Below, in pieces: positions 32,215 to 44,600 of a stretch of 64,000 bases of DNA. The notes beneath the pieces are model-generated. The model made no database searches, was not told the origin of the DNA, and saw only the letters and a program-made list of their open reading frames with translations. Numbering within the stretch: position 1 is the first letter of the stretch; every line of letters begins with the position of its first letter. The position numbers and the translations under genes were made by a program. Origin of the DNA: Cytospora piceicola (Eukaryota; Ascomycota; Sordariomycetes; Diaporthales; Cytosporaceae); NCBI GenBank assembly GCA_023375675.1, contig JALQBC010000006.1:1302001-1366000 (forward strand), in the 5' to 3' direction.

Positions 32215-35200
32215 TTACTCCTTCACAACAAGCTTGCTCCTCTCAGCAATCTTGACCGCGAACTTGGTCATGGGCATGGCGGCCAGGATCTCAGGCAGTG
32301 CCATGTTGGCCTTCATCTCCCTCGAGATCCAGTTCCGCACCTCCATGGCCACCAGCGAGTCCACACCGTAGACGTACATGGGCCTGTTGGCGTCGACCTC
32401 GCTGGCCGGCATCTGCAGGATGTCGGCTGTCTTCTGCACCAGCGCCTCGGTGATAATGTCCGTCGCCTGCTCCACGCCCGCGCACTCAGACAGCCGCGAC
32501 TCGATGGTGACCACGCCGCCCTTGGCACCGCCCGCCGCGCCCGAGGCCGTCGTCACGATGGCCAGACGCTGCATCCGTGGGTCATCAAAGTAGTCGGGCC
32601 TGGGCAGCCCAAACTCGGTCATGATGTCGGCATTGGCCAGGCCCGTCGACACCTGCGCGGGGAACTGGTCGCGCGTCTTGGGGTCCGTCTGTCCGTTGAT
32701 GATGCTCCTCATCATGGCGTGGAAGACGGGCTCCCGGATGCCGATGGCCTCCTCCCAAACAGCCAGGAAGCCCTTGGCTCCCGTCTCAGCGACGACACCG
32801 ACGTCCCGCATAATACCCAAGTCGACCGAGACACCGGCCAGGCCCTTAGATCGGCGGTAGTAGGCGAGCTCGTCCTGGTATGTGTTCCCGGCAGCGTAGT
32901 TGGCCTGTCCGGAGTTTCCGAAGACACCGGCGCAAGACGAGAAGAACATCATGAAGTCCAAAGGCCTGGTAGTGTTGAAGTATTTGTGCAGGTTGCGCGT
33001 GCCGTGAACCTTGGGCTTCAGGGAGGTGACCCACTCCTCGTGCGTCATCTTCTCGAAGAGAGCGTCGCGAAGCACCATGGCCATCTGCACCACACCCTTG
33101 ACGGGTGGGAGCTCAGCCTCGCATTGCTGCATGGCGGCCTCGAAGGAAGACAGCTCGGCCATGTCAGCCTTGTAGGCCTTGACAGAGACGCCGGGGCGAG
33201 AAGACAGGGCAGCCATGGTCTTCTTAGCCTCAGCGGATGCGTCACCTGATCGGGATACAAAGGCAATGTGGCGTGCGCCAGAGTCGAGGAACATGCCGGC
33301 GAGGGAGCGACCTAGACCACCAAGACCACCAACAAGGAGGTAGGTAGCATTGGGATCGAGTTTTAGTGACTGGCTGGCCGTGTGGAGCACAGGAGCCTGA
33401 GGTTTGGCACCCATGGACAGGACCAGCTTTCCGAGGTGGCGACCACTCTGCATGAGACGGAAGGCATCCTCCATAGCACCAAGAGGGTATGTCGTCAGGA
33501 CAGATGGGGTCGACAGGACACCCTGGTGGACAAGGTCGAATACAGCGGTGAAGATTTCACCCATCTGGTCGGGCTGCTGCTCCATGACTAGCAGCAAGTT
33601 GAAGAAGGTGAACGTGGCGTTCTGCATGAAGGGCTTCATGTCGAGACGGGTGTTGCCAGTGATGTCACGCAGACCGATCTCCACAAAAGTTCCGAAGGTA
33701 GCAAGGCAGTACCACGATTGCCTCAGCAGCTCACCAGACAGGGAGTTGAGGATGCAGTCCACACCACGGCCATTGGTCATACGTTTAACTCCGTGCACGA
33801 AGGATGCATCACGAGAGTTGAATATGTGCTCAGGGTTGACACCGTACTTCTCGACGAGGAGCTTGCGCTTCTCAGGGGAACCGACAGTCGCGTAGATGGT
33901 AATTCCAAGGTGGTTAGCGAGTTGGATGGCGGCTTGACCCACACCACCTGCTGCGGCGTGGATGAGCACAGTCTGGCCCTTGCGCAGCTTACCCAGGTTC
34001 ACGAGGGCGTGGTAAGCTGTGGTGTGAACGACAGACATAGCGGCGGCCTCCTCAAAGCTCATTGTGTCGGGAATCTTGCCGCATACCACCTCGTGAGTGC
34101 GGAGGTTGGTCGTGTGGGCGCCGACACCGCAAGCAGCGACGCGGTCACCGACCTTGACGCGAGTAACAGCTGGGCCGACAGCCCTGACGATACCACCGAC
34201 CTCCAGGCCCAGGAAGGAATCGTTGAGAATGCCCATGGAGGACATAACATCACGGAAGTTGACACCGGAGGCCTTGACCTCGACCTCAACCTCGCGCTCA
34301 CCGAGAGGCTTGCCAATCCATCGGTCATCGGGGATGAACTGCAGGGTGTCTAGCAGACCGGGCTTGCCAACAGTCAGACGCAGAGGGCCATCGTGCTCCT
34401 TGAGGGGCATGACACCCGTCCAGTCCTTGAGGTGGTGGTTGACATCTCCGTTCTCCTTGTGGTCCATGCTGAGACGCGACACCATAATGGCGCCGTTCTT
34501 CTCACGGAACTCAGCATCCTTGGAGTTGGCGCTCAGGATGCGGCCAGCCAGAGAGGGACCGACCTCGAGACCAGTGGCAGCGGACAGGTGGAGCACGTCG
34601 AACCGGGTGCCGACAATTTCACCGCGGACAACACGAGCCAGACCATCGACCATGTTGAAGTCGGGCTCGTCGCCGTGTGTGAGCCAGAGGAGGCGTTCAG
34701 ACTTCAGGATGACCTCGCGGAGTGCGAGGAAGTCAGGCTCGGAGATCTCGTCCAGGATGACCTTCTCAATCTCGAGGAGAGAGATAGCAGCCTTGCCTTC
34801 GGTGGTGGCGACGATGTCCTTCGCATCCCAGGTGACAGTCTTCACAGCATATTCAAGGGTAGAGAGGACCTCAGTGAGCTTGCCGGAGAAAGCCTTGGCG
34901 GTCTCACCAGCCTCAGGCGACTCAATGATGACAACCTCAGGCTTGGATTCGACGCCGTTCGCCTTGGCCTCAGTTGGGTGTGCGTACAAACCGTTTCCAA
35001 GGGAAGAAGTGTAACCATTACCAGATAGGATAGGCTCTGAAGTCTCCTTGGAAGCCGTGCAGAGGACGCTGGCAGTAGGCTTGGCCAGAGCCAGAGCCTT
35101 ACCTAGGTGCTTGTCGAAATCAGCCATGCCCTCGCAAGCGGGAGACACAACGATCAGGTCCGCGGCGGGAACGTCAGAAGGACCAGGGGTCTCAGCCTCG

Positions 35201-38200
35201 CCAAGATAGAAGACATCGAGGATAGCCTCGCCTTGGGGCTGGGCCACGGCATAACGGATCTGGCTAGGGATGGTGGCAGCATCAGAAGCAGCAGCCATAG
35301 CACCCTTGGAGATGTTGGCCTCAGGAAGGAGCTCAATGACAGTAGCAGTAGGATTGGCGTGGAGGAACATGTGGGCAACCTTGGACGTAGCCTCCAGAGG
35401 AGAGGTACCCTCAGTGACCTTGCTGATCTCTTCAGGAGTGGTGAGCTCCATGCTGTAGTCCCAGCTGATAGATGTGCACAGGTCGCTCGTCTCGGTCTTC
35501 TTGCCAGCCTCAACTGGCTCCTCAGATGTGGACGACAGTTCAGTTGAGCGGAAATCATGGACTTGCAGGTACACCTTCTCCAGCTTCTCGTCCATCCAGT
35601 ACACCTCAGCAGCAGTGTCCTTGAACCCGTGACGCTTGGTCGTGCAGTACGCCTTCAGGGTAGTACCAACATCAGCGGGGATATCAGCGGAGATCTCAAG
35701 CTCGCCGACGACAGTGGGCACGGTAGCCTTGTCGATGTTGAGCTGCTTGTCATCGGTGTAGGTACCACCGACCCAGGACTGGAAGACAGCATCGAGCATG
35801 GCCGGGTGGACGAGGAAGGGCCGCTCAACTAGCTGGTCGCTGTATGTTGGTCCGCAGTCCTTGAGGATGACATCGTAGGTGCACATCTCCTTACCGGGGT
35901 GCATGTTATCCAAAGTCTGGAAGAGAGGGCCGTAGAACCAGGAGACCTTCTGCGCAGACTCGTAGAACCTATCGCGGGCAAAGGTATCGGGGCAGGATTC
36001 TAGGACCCGCTTGTACTCGGCAATCTTGGTCTCGTGGATGTGAGCAATCTCACTCTTCATTTGCGCGCTAGTCTCGGCGTACTCGATGGTCATCAGACCA
36101 CGAGCGTTGTCACGGAGCGCCTGATCACGTCCAGTGCAAGAGGAGATGGTCCACTCCCACCAGGAGTGAGGGTTGGAAGCGGCAGTGGAAACGATGTGTG
36201 GGCGGATGTGGGTGACGACCTCAGTAGGAGTGTCATCGCTCATGGGCATGGCGCTGAAGAAGGCCACATCGCGGAGCTTGAAAGAGCGAACGGTTTTTCC
36301 AGGGTCGGCCATCTGCTTGGCGGCCTCGAGGATCATGGAAACCATACCAGCGGCAGGGAACAGGACCATGGAAAGAACCTTGTGCTCACGGATCCATGGT
36401 TCATCGTCAAGCGAGAGGAATCCTCGCCAGACACGCTCGTTCTCGTCCATCATAGGCATAGGAGCGCCGATCAGAGACTTGCGGGGCTCCTTGCGGGCGT
36501 GGTTGTCGAGTTCGAGACGGCTCTCGGCGTGGAAAGACTTGGAGTGGTTCCATGGGTAAGGAGGCAAGTCTGTGAGCTTCTTGCATTCGACATCCTCGTT
36601 GACACCCATGATCTTGATGGGGGCACCCTTACAGAACAGGTCGGCAGCGAGTTCGAAGGCAGTATCGATTCCATCCTTGCCACGCTTGAGAACAGAGGCG
36701 TAAGCAACGTTCTTGCCTACACCCGCAGCGTTGAGAATCTGCTGAACTGGGCCACCCAGAGCGGAGTGAGGGCCGAGCTCAACCAGTAGGTCGACGGTTG
36801 GGTCCGAGACGGAGTTGGTCAGAGGGTTGGCAGGAGTAACAAGCTCTGTAAGAGCCTCAGAGAACAGAACAGGGCTGACTAGGTTGCGAGCCCAGTAGTG
36901 AGGGCCGAGCTCCTCTGGGTCAACCTCGTTTCCAGTAACAGAAGATACCATCTTGGCAGTCTGCTTGGAAGGGCTGCGTCCCTCGATGTCGGAGATGGAG
37001 GCCAGGTAGTCGCCCATAACTTCGTTCATGTGCTGGGAGTGGTAGGCAACCTCGACCTTGAGCTTACGAGCGAAGATCTTCTCCTCGTCGAGCATTGGCA
37101 GAAGTTGGTCGAGACCAGGAACATCACCAGAGATAGTGACACTCTCGGGGGAGTTGACGCAAGCAATACCAATCTTGCCAGCATCGACCTTGGCAATCCA
37201 CTTCTCGGCTTCCTTCCGGCCCAGACCGACAGCCATCATGCCTCCGTTGAGGTGGCTGGCCTTAGTCTTGATCAGAGAAGAAGCCTTGCCACGGAAGTAA
37301 GCAGCGGCAACCGCATCCTTGTGGCTCAGCGCACCGATTGCGTAGGCAGCGCCCATCTCACCGGAAGAGTGACCAACGCACTTGGCAGGGGTAATGCCCC
37401 AGGCGCGGAGCTCATCGACCAGCGCGACCTGGAGGACAGTGCAAATGGGCTGGGAGATCTCAGCGACGCCAAGGCGAGACTCCTTACCGGGGCGCCTCAG
37501 CTCCTCAGCGGGATCCCATTCGCAACCGCACTCCTTCAGGTACTGCGCAGACTTGGCAACGGAATCGCCGAAGGCTTTACGTTCGAGCAGCTCGGCACCC
37601 ATACCAGCCCATTGAGCACCCTGACCAGTGAACACGAAGCCAATGCGGGGCTCTCCAGAGGAACGCACAGCGTTGGCTCCCTTGAGACCCTCGAGCTTCT
37701 CCCGCAGCTCGGGGCCATTCTCGGCCAAGCAGGTGCTCTTCCAGCTTAGCTTGGAGCGACCCTCACCGAGGGTGTAGGCCAGGTTGGCGATGTATTCGGG
37801 GTTGGAGGCGGCGGGACCAAGAGTGTCTAGGTGGTCGGCAATGGTTTTGCCAACACGCTCAAGACCAGCCTGGTCGGAAGCAGAGAAAGTAAAGAGACGC
37901 TTCTTGTCCAGGACGGGTTCCTTAGAGGCGAAGACGGAGCTGCTGGCGGCAGGGCCGTTGGTCAGGAGAGGGTGACCCTTGCGCCTGTCGATACCCTCAA
38001 GAATGACGTGTGCGTTTGTGCCACCCATAGCGAATGAGGAAACAGACATACGCTTGACATCAGTGACAGGCCAGGGGGTAAGCTTCTGAGGCACGTGAAT
38101 GTTCCAGTCGTTGAATGGGATACCCTCGTTCAGCTTGTTGAGGTAGATCTGGGGAGGAATCATGCCGTTCTCCATGGCCAAGACACCCTTGATCAAACCA

Positions 38201-39495
38201 GCAACGGCAGCACCAGCTTCCAAGTGACCGATGTTGGGCTTGACAGAGCCAATAATGACCTTGCGGGAGGGTGTGGCCTTCGCACCGAGAGTGTCGTGGA
38301 TGGCCCGGACTTCCACCGGGTCACCAGCCTTGGTACCGGTACCGTGGCATTCCACGAACTGTGTGCTCTCCATGTCGAGACCGAAGTTCTTGTAGACATC
38401 GCGGATGAGAGCCGCCTGGGCCTCAGAGCTAGGAAGAGTGATACCCTGGGTCCAACCATCAGAGTTGATACCGGATCCCCGGATGACGGCTCGGATCGGG
38501 TCGCCATCACGCTCGGCATCTGCCAGCTTCTTGATCAGGACGATACCACAACCCTCACCACGACCGTAACCATCACCATCATTGTCGAAGGATCGGCAGT
38601 GGCCGTATGGGGACAGGAAACCCAGGTTGCTGAGCTGCATAGTGATCTCAGGGTTGAGGATCAGGTTCACACCACCAGCAATAGCCATATCGGCCTCTCC
38701 GTTGCGCACACTCTGGCAAGCCAAGTGAATGGCGACCAGGGACGAAGAACAAGCTGTCTCAACAGTCATGGAAGGACCGTGAATATCGAAGTAGTGGCTG
38801 ATTCTGTTGGAGAGAATCTCGTGAGACACACCGGTCAGCGCGTACTTGGGCGCGTACTCGGGGTCACGCTGGATGGAAGCCTCATAGTCGGAGAGACCAG
38901 CACCGATGTAAACAGCAGTCTGGCTACCCTTGACCTTCTCGTAGGGCATACCAGCGGACTCAAAGGCCTCGTACGCTACCTCGAGGGTCATTCTCTGACG
39001 CGGGTCCATGGCAATGGCCTCAGAGGCGGGGAGGTTGAAGAAGGCGGCGTCGAAAGCGTAGACGTCATCTTTGAGGAAGTGTCCGCCAGGAGTAGGGATT
39101 GTTCCGAGGGTGCTCTTGTTGGGGTGGTAGAAAGCCTCTGACCAACGGTCGGAAGTTGGGGAGTGAGCATCTGTGAGGTTGAAGTCAAGAGGCGTCAGTG
39201 AGAGAACGAATTAGGTACGACAAGCCAAGGAAAGGAGGACGGTGCATGGTCATGTGAATAAGGGTTAGGGTTCGTATAAACGGTGCCCATCCCCTCGCCA
39301 TTTACATCCCCCCCCCTCACTCAACCTCCATCCTTTCACTAGGAAGGACTACATATTTTCTTTGCACCACCGGGAATGAAACTAACCTCTGCCACTCTTG
39401 AGAAGATCCCAGAACTTGCTAGGGCTGGTTGCATCTCCAGGCAATCGACAGGCCAAACCGACAATGGCAAGGGGGACGTTAGGTGTGGCAGACAT
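32215..39495 (-). CDS. Highly reducing polyketide synthase (KS-AT-DH-ER-KR-ACP)
   Basis: Exon 1 is 39495-39387, a 216-bp intron lies at 39171-39386, and exon 2 is 39170-32215, giving 2354 residues. The start is [22 protein letters not shown]: Cys177 ([12 protein letters not shown]), the [11 protein letters not shown]is and the [11 protein letters not shown]is. AT: Ser638 (GHSSGEMG). DH: His966 in [10 protein letters not shown] and Asp1163 (HPAMLDAVF). [15 protein letters not shown] (~1777). [17 protein letters not shown] (~1979) and the catalytic NYAAGN Tyr (~2128). ACP: Ser2308 ([10 protein letters not shown]). The ~350 residues between DH and ER show no methyltransferase SAM motif, so the chain should be unbranched. 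The enzyme iteratively builds a reduced acyl chain from malonyl-CoA with NADPH. No release domain is present, which fits hand-over to the divergent NR-PKS; that transfer is inferred from architecture. Confidence 0.95.
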
Positions 39496-41637
39496 CTTGA
39501 CGTTAATTGTTGAAGTCGGAGTTTGGTGGTGAAAGAATAGCTATAAGTCGACTGCGTGTGTGTGACTGAAAGATTGTGTGGATGTCTTGTGTCGTTGAAT
39601 CAAGCGTGTATGATACAATGAGGGCTCTTCTGACGTGTATTTTCTTTGCGCTACCAAAGTGGACGTGAGATTGAAGCCGTTGAAAATGATCGATTGTATC
39701 AATGGACACCGAATGAAGTTCACAAGAGCACTGGAGATCAACTTCGAATATCAGCCGGCCGAAGGAGGACGATGAAGCTATTTCTATGTCTCTGCTTTTC
39801 AGATCTTGGGAATTGCGGCCTACACTTCTGGATCCCTCACATGGAGAGATAGATGCAATCTACAATACCCAAATCAGCATATCAGAGTCCCTTGCCACAA
39901 AACACAGTCAACAAACATGTCCCGAACTTTCGAGACCCGAAATCAACGAATGTCCCAGTACTTCCTCCGGTCGGTACTCTGCCATGTCGGGCTTTTGTTT
40001 GATTCAGACCCTCAATCAAGACCCCTTCGACCCACATGTCCGGTAGTCGGTAAATAGATCGGACGATGTGTCGCAAGGGTGTCAGGATCCACCAACGACA
40101 GGGGGTCGTGGGGTGTGGGCAGGGTGTGGGTACAGTTCGTCTCTATCTTCACTCCCACGGTGTGTGTTCTTGATGAACACTTGTCAATATCAAAATTGGC
40201 TGCCAAACTTACTCTTTCGTTAGGTTTCCCTCAACAGCAATATCAGCAATATCAACATCAGCACTACATATCCGCCATGTTCAGCTACAAGAATACAGTC
40301 TAATACTGAAAGAACACATTTACTGCCTTTTCCAGGGACTCATACTATGATGATGATCAGATCCATGGGGGCGCACTCGGCGTATGCAGTTCACCATGTC
40401 CGTTCGTGCTTCCTGTCGACCACATTACATTGCGACCGCATTGCCGACCGACGTACTACATATCACCGCACCGCAGCCGCATTGCAGTACATCTAGCCGC
40501 TTCCTAGCCGCAGTTCTTGCGGCTGACGGCTGTCGGTCGATGTATATGACCAGACTTTCCAGGACAAGAATGTGGAAAGGTGGACGGACGGGCGGAGATG
40601 CAACGCTCTCGAAGATATGGGGCTGATGGTTCGATATGGTGGTGTCCGAAAGGGGAAGTCTGGGTGAACTGGGTCTCCTCTTGTCGCCATGTCACATTCA
40701 TTACTTCCCTCGTCTCACCTGTCAAGTCTTGTAGGGAGTATTCAAGATCCTTGCGTTGCAGGTGGTCTAAAACGCACTTGCGGTATACCCAGCCTTCAGG
40801 TAGGGCGACCGGGGATCCAGCTGAGAACAAGCACTCCACTTCAACTGGCAGCCAACTGAGCTGGACCCCATCCATTTGGATCGACGCGGGTGTTCCACCG
40901 CGATAAGCACCACGATCTTCCGTTTCTGGAAGTTCAGTACGGGTCGGCGTCGATGTTTCCCACGGCTCATCACTCGGGCGTAACATTATATGTCCTGCGT
41001 CAAAACCACTCCCGAGCAAGCGCTTCACTCGGAGAATTCCGGCGTTTAGAGTACAGCAAGTCGTCTATTCCTTCAGACTCACTGAGTGCCGCCGAGATAT
41101 CTGCGGGGAGAACCTTGTCTTCATGTTTCTTGACAGTGAACTGTCAATGCTTACTGCAGCTGCGTGATACACTCCCACGAGGCGATTTCCCCGAGTAAGT
41201 GTAGCCGGACACTCAGCTTCCTCTTTCATCCCGCACTCTGGGTCGACCAGCCGATATACAACCGTCATTTTCGGGCCATCTCTATCTCGCTACGATGGAC
41301 TTCACGCCACAGTAACCTGCTTCAAGGCCGGCCCATATCCATGATGCTTGCTACTGATAGCCCGGACTGAGTCCAACAACCCCGACAGCTGGACGACAGC
41401 GAAACACCCGTACCGGGTCCAGCTCAAGGAGATCTCGGCTGATCTTCTTCGGAAGCTTGCCCCTTCAAAATGTCCTTTAAGTCTTCATCCGTGTCTTCAA
41501 CATTTCGAAATTCCCACCCTTGGCCCGGCACGCAATCTCTCTTTCTTACTCCCTTTTCCTCCCCATGAACCCCTAGGATACCCCCAACCCTCCATAGTCC
41601 CTCATTTCCCTCGCTCAGCAGAGAGCACTTACTCGCA
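39496..41637. promoter_or_regulatory. Bidirectional promoter region between HR-PKS and NR-PKS
   Basis: 2.1 kb between the two divergent PKS start codons, 39495 (-) and 41638 (+). It contains clustered GCGGCTGACGGCTG-type and CGG/CCG half-site sequences (~40440-40540), compatible with Zn2Cys6 factor binding, and a CAAYATCAGCAATATCAACA tract near 40235-40265. Co-regulation of the two synthases is inferred from the arrangement. Confidence 0.5.
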
Positions 41638-44600
41638 ATGGGTTCCACATCAAAAACGGTTCTCCTGGTTGGAGACCAGAACGATCCTTTCGTGGAGGGC
41701 ATCGACTATGTCTACAAGCAGGCAGAAACTCAACCATGGCTGGCGGCATTCTTGGCTGACAATGTTGCTGTGGTCAAGGACGAGATGAGCCACTGGGATC
41801 ATGCCCTTAGGGACACTATGGGCGTCTTCCACACTTTCCAGGAGCTCTCTGAGAAGTTTCGGAATGAGCCTGATGAGATAGGGATGGCACATGGACTGCT
41901 GGTATACATCATGAGACAAGCTCTTCTATTACAGTACGTTGATCAAGCCTAGTCTATAGTCAGTATGGGTGCAGTCTACTGACCACAGTTGAAGGTGTGT
42001 CAAGAGGGAGCCAAGTCTTATCAACAACGCCGAGACAATCCCAATCTGCGGTGGTCTCCTGAACACCGCGGCTCTTGATGTTGCGAAGGACTTTGACACC
42101 CTCTATGACGCCAGTTTGGAAATGACGCGGGTATTGTGCAGGATGGAGAAGCTGGCTTACTACCGATCGCGGGCAACTGAGATATCAAAGGGCAGCTGGG
42201 GCTGGACTGTCATTGGCATCACTGCTGAGAAGCTGCAGACTTCCCTGGACAACTTCCAGCGTAGCATGGTAAGCAAATCACTCGGTGTTAGGAGCAAACA
42301 TTCGCTGACCTGTTTCCAGGGGATACCAGCCATAAAGAAGGCCCGGGTTGCCGTTATTGGTCAAGGGTGGAGCACCATCATCGGACCTCCCTCAGTCCTG
42401 GAGAAGGTTCTGAAGCAGTGCCCTGCCATCAAGAACCTTCCCAAGCAGGAGATGGCCATCCATGCCCTTCACCACTCGCTGACCTTGTCCGACGCCGAGA
42501 TCGACGAGGTTGTGGGCAATTCCCCGATGCTCGACTTGCCAATGGGTATCACCACATGGCGATCAATCGTCCGATCTGCATGTGAGCAGATCTGCTGCAA
42601 GCCGTTCAACATCATAAATGAAGTCAAGTTGCTTGAGGCCAAAATCGGAGTGATCCACTCGATTGACTTCAACGTGATTGGTGTCAGCACACACGATGAA
42701 TTCATCGTCAAGCAGCTTAAAGCATCCGGAAAAGATGTCACAGCCCGCTACGAGCATCAAGCACCACTGGCTCCGGCCAAGTCCATTGCGGGCGACTCCG
42801 GGAAGGTCGCCATTGTGGGTATGGCAGGCCGCTCGCCCAGCGCAGATGACCTGGCCGACTTCTGGCGTATCGTCATCACGGGCCAAGACGTTCACAAGGA
42901 GATCCCCGACGACCGGTTCGATGTTAATGAGTTCTTCAGCGCTACCCACGACGGTCGTTGCACAACGAACGCCCGCCATGGGTGCTTCATCGACCGTCCT
43001 GGTGCGTTTGATGCACGATTCTTCAACATTTCACAGCGTGAGGCCTTGTTGATGGAGCCTTGCCACAGACTGTGGCTTATGTGCGTGTATGAGGCGCTCG
43101 AGATGGCTGGCTATTCATCTGGCAGGACAAGGACCACTGATCCTAACAGGATTGGTGCCTTCTTCGGCCAATCTGTTGACGACTGGAGGGCCGTCAGCCA
43201 TTCGCTTGGTTGTGATGCCTATGTTATGCAGGGTATGCAACGAGCCTTCGGCCCCGGCAGAGTCAACTTCCACTACAAATGGGAAGGCCCAACGTACCAG
43301 GTTGACAGCGCTTGTGCGTCCTCTGCTTCGGCCATTACAATGGCCTGCCAAAACCTGTTGAGCAGGGAATGTGATATGGCTGTGGCTGGTGGTGGTAATA
43401 TTATGTCGTCGCCTCACACTTTCTCCGCTCTTAGCAGAGCTGGCGTGTTGAGCACCACTGGTGGTTGCAAGACGTACCGTGACGACGCGGATGGGTACTG
43501 CCGTGGCGACTTTGCCGGTGCTGTTATTCTGAAGCGTCTTGAGGATGCCGTGGCTGCGAACGATAACATCCTGGCCGTCATTGCTGGCTCAGGACGTAAC
43601 CACGCTGGAAATGCGCCCTCCATTACGACCTCTGATGCCGGATCGCAGGAGAGGCTCTTCCGCCAGGTCCTGCGCAAGGCTCAAGTTGCCCCCGAAGAGG
43701 TCTCCTACATTGAGATGCACGGCACTGGTACGCAGGTTGGTGACTTGGCTGAGATGACCGCCGTCACCAAGACGTTCAAGCGTGCAAAGGGAGACACAGA
43801 GCCGCTGAGAGTTGGTGCTGTAAAAGCCAACGTCGGTCACTGCGAGGCTGCTGCCGGTATTGCATCCCTGCTCAAGTGTGTTCTTGCCATCCAAGAAGAG
43901 TTCCTGCCACCTGTTGCAAACATGCCACACAAACTCAACCCCAAGTTCCCCGACCTGAAGGCACTGAAGGTTGAGATCCCCAGTCAGCGGGCTGAGTTCA
44001 AATACTCTGCTGAGAAGCGCAGACGGATGGTGGTCAACAACTTTGACGCTTCGGGTGGAAATACCTGTCTGTTGGTTGAGGACTATCCCAAGTCCATCGA
44101 CAAGGGCTCCGATCCACGAACCTACCATCCCATTGTCTTGTCCTCCAAGACTCCCGCCGCCCATTCCGAGAACAAGAAGCGGCTCTTGAACTTCTTGAAA
44201 GCCAGTGCAGATGACCACCGCATCGAGGACCTGGCTTACACCCTCTCTGCTCGCAGGATCCACCACCCTCTGCGCACAGCAATCACTGCCTCCTCAATTA
44301 AGGAGGTCATCGACAAGCTGGATGCAGATATCAAAGCCGGGACAAAACCCGAGAAGACAACCGCCTCTCCTATCGTCTTTATGTTCACCGGCCAAGGCTC
44401 CCATTACGCCGGCATGGGTGCTGAAATGTACAAGTCTTCGCCTGTGTTCAAGGACCAGATCGACCTCTGCGTTTCGATCTGCAAGCAGCATGAGTTCCCC
44501 GAGTTCTTGGACATCATCACCGACCCGGAGGTTGATTTGGCCACCAAGGACACAGCACAGACCCAACTCGCCGTTGTGGCATTGGAGATCGCGCTGGCGA

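Noticed and set aside
38095..39141. 348-codon antisense frame over the HR-PKS KS domain
   Set aside because: Shadow frame; the KS motifs on the minus strand are unambiguous.
40504..41028. 174-codon open frame on - inside the shared PKS promoter
   Set aside because: The first codon is GTG; an internal ATG and a GTGAG donor-like site exist, but no domain is recognisable and it would occupy the bidirectional promoter.
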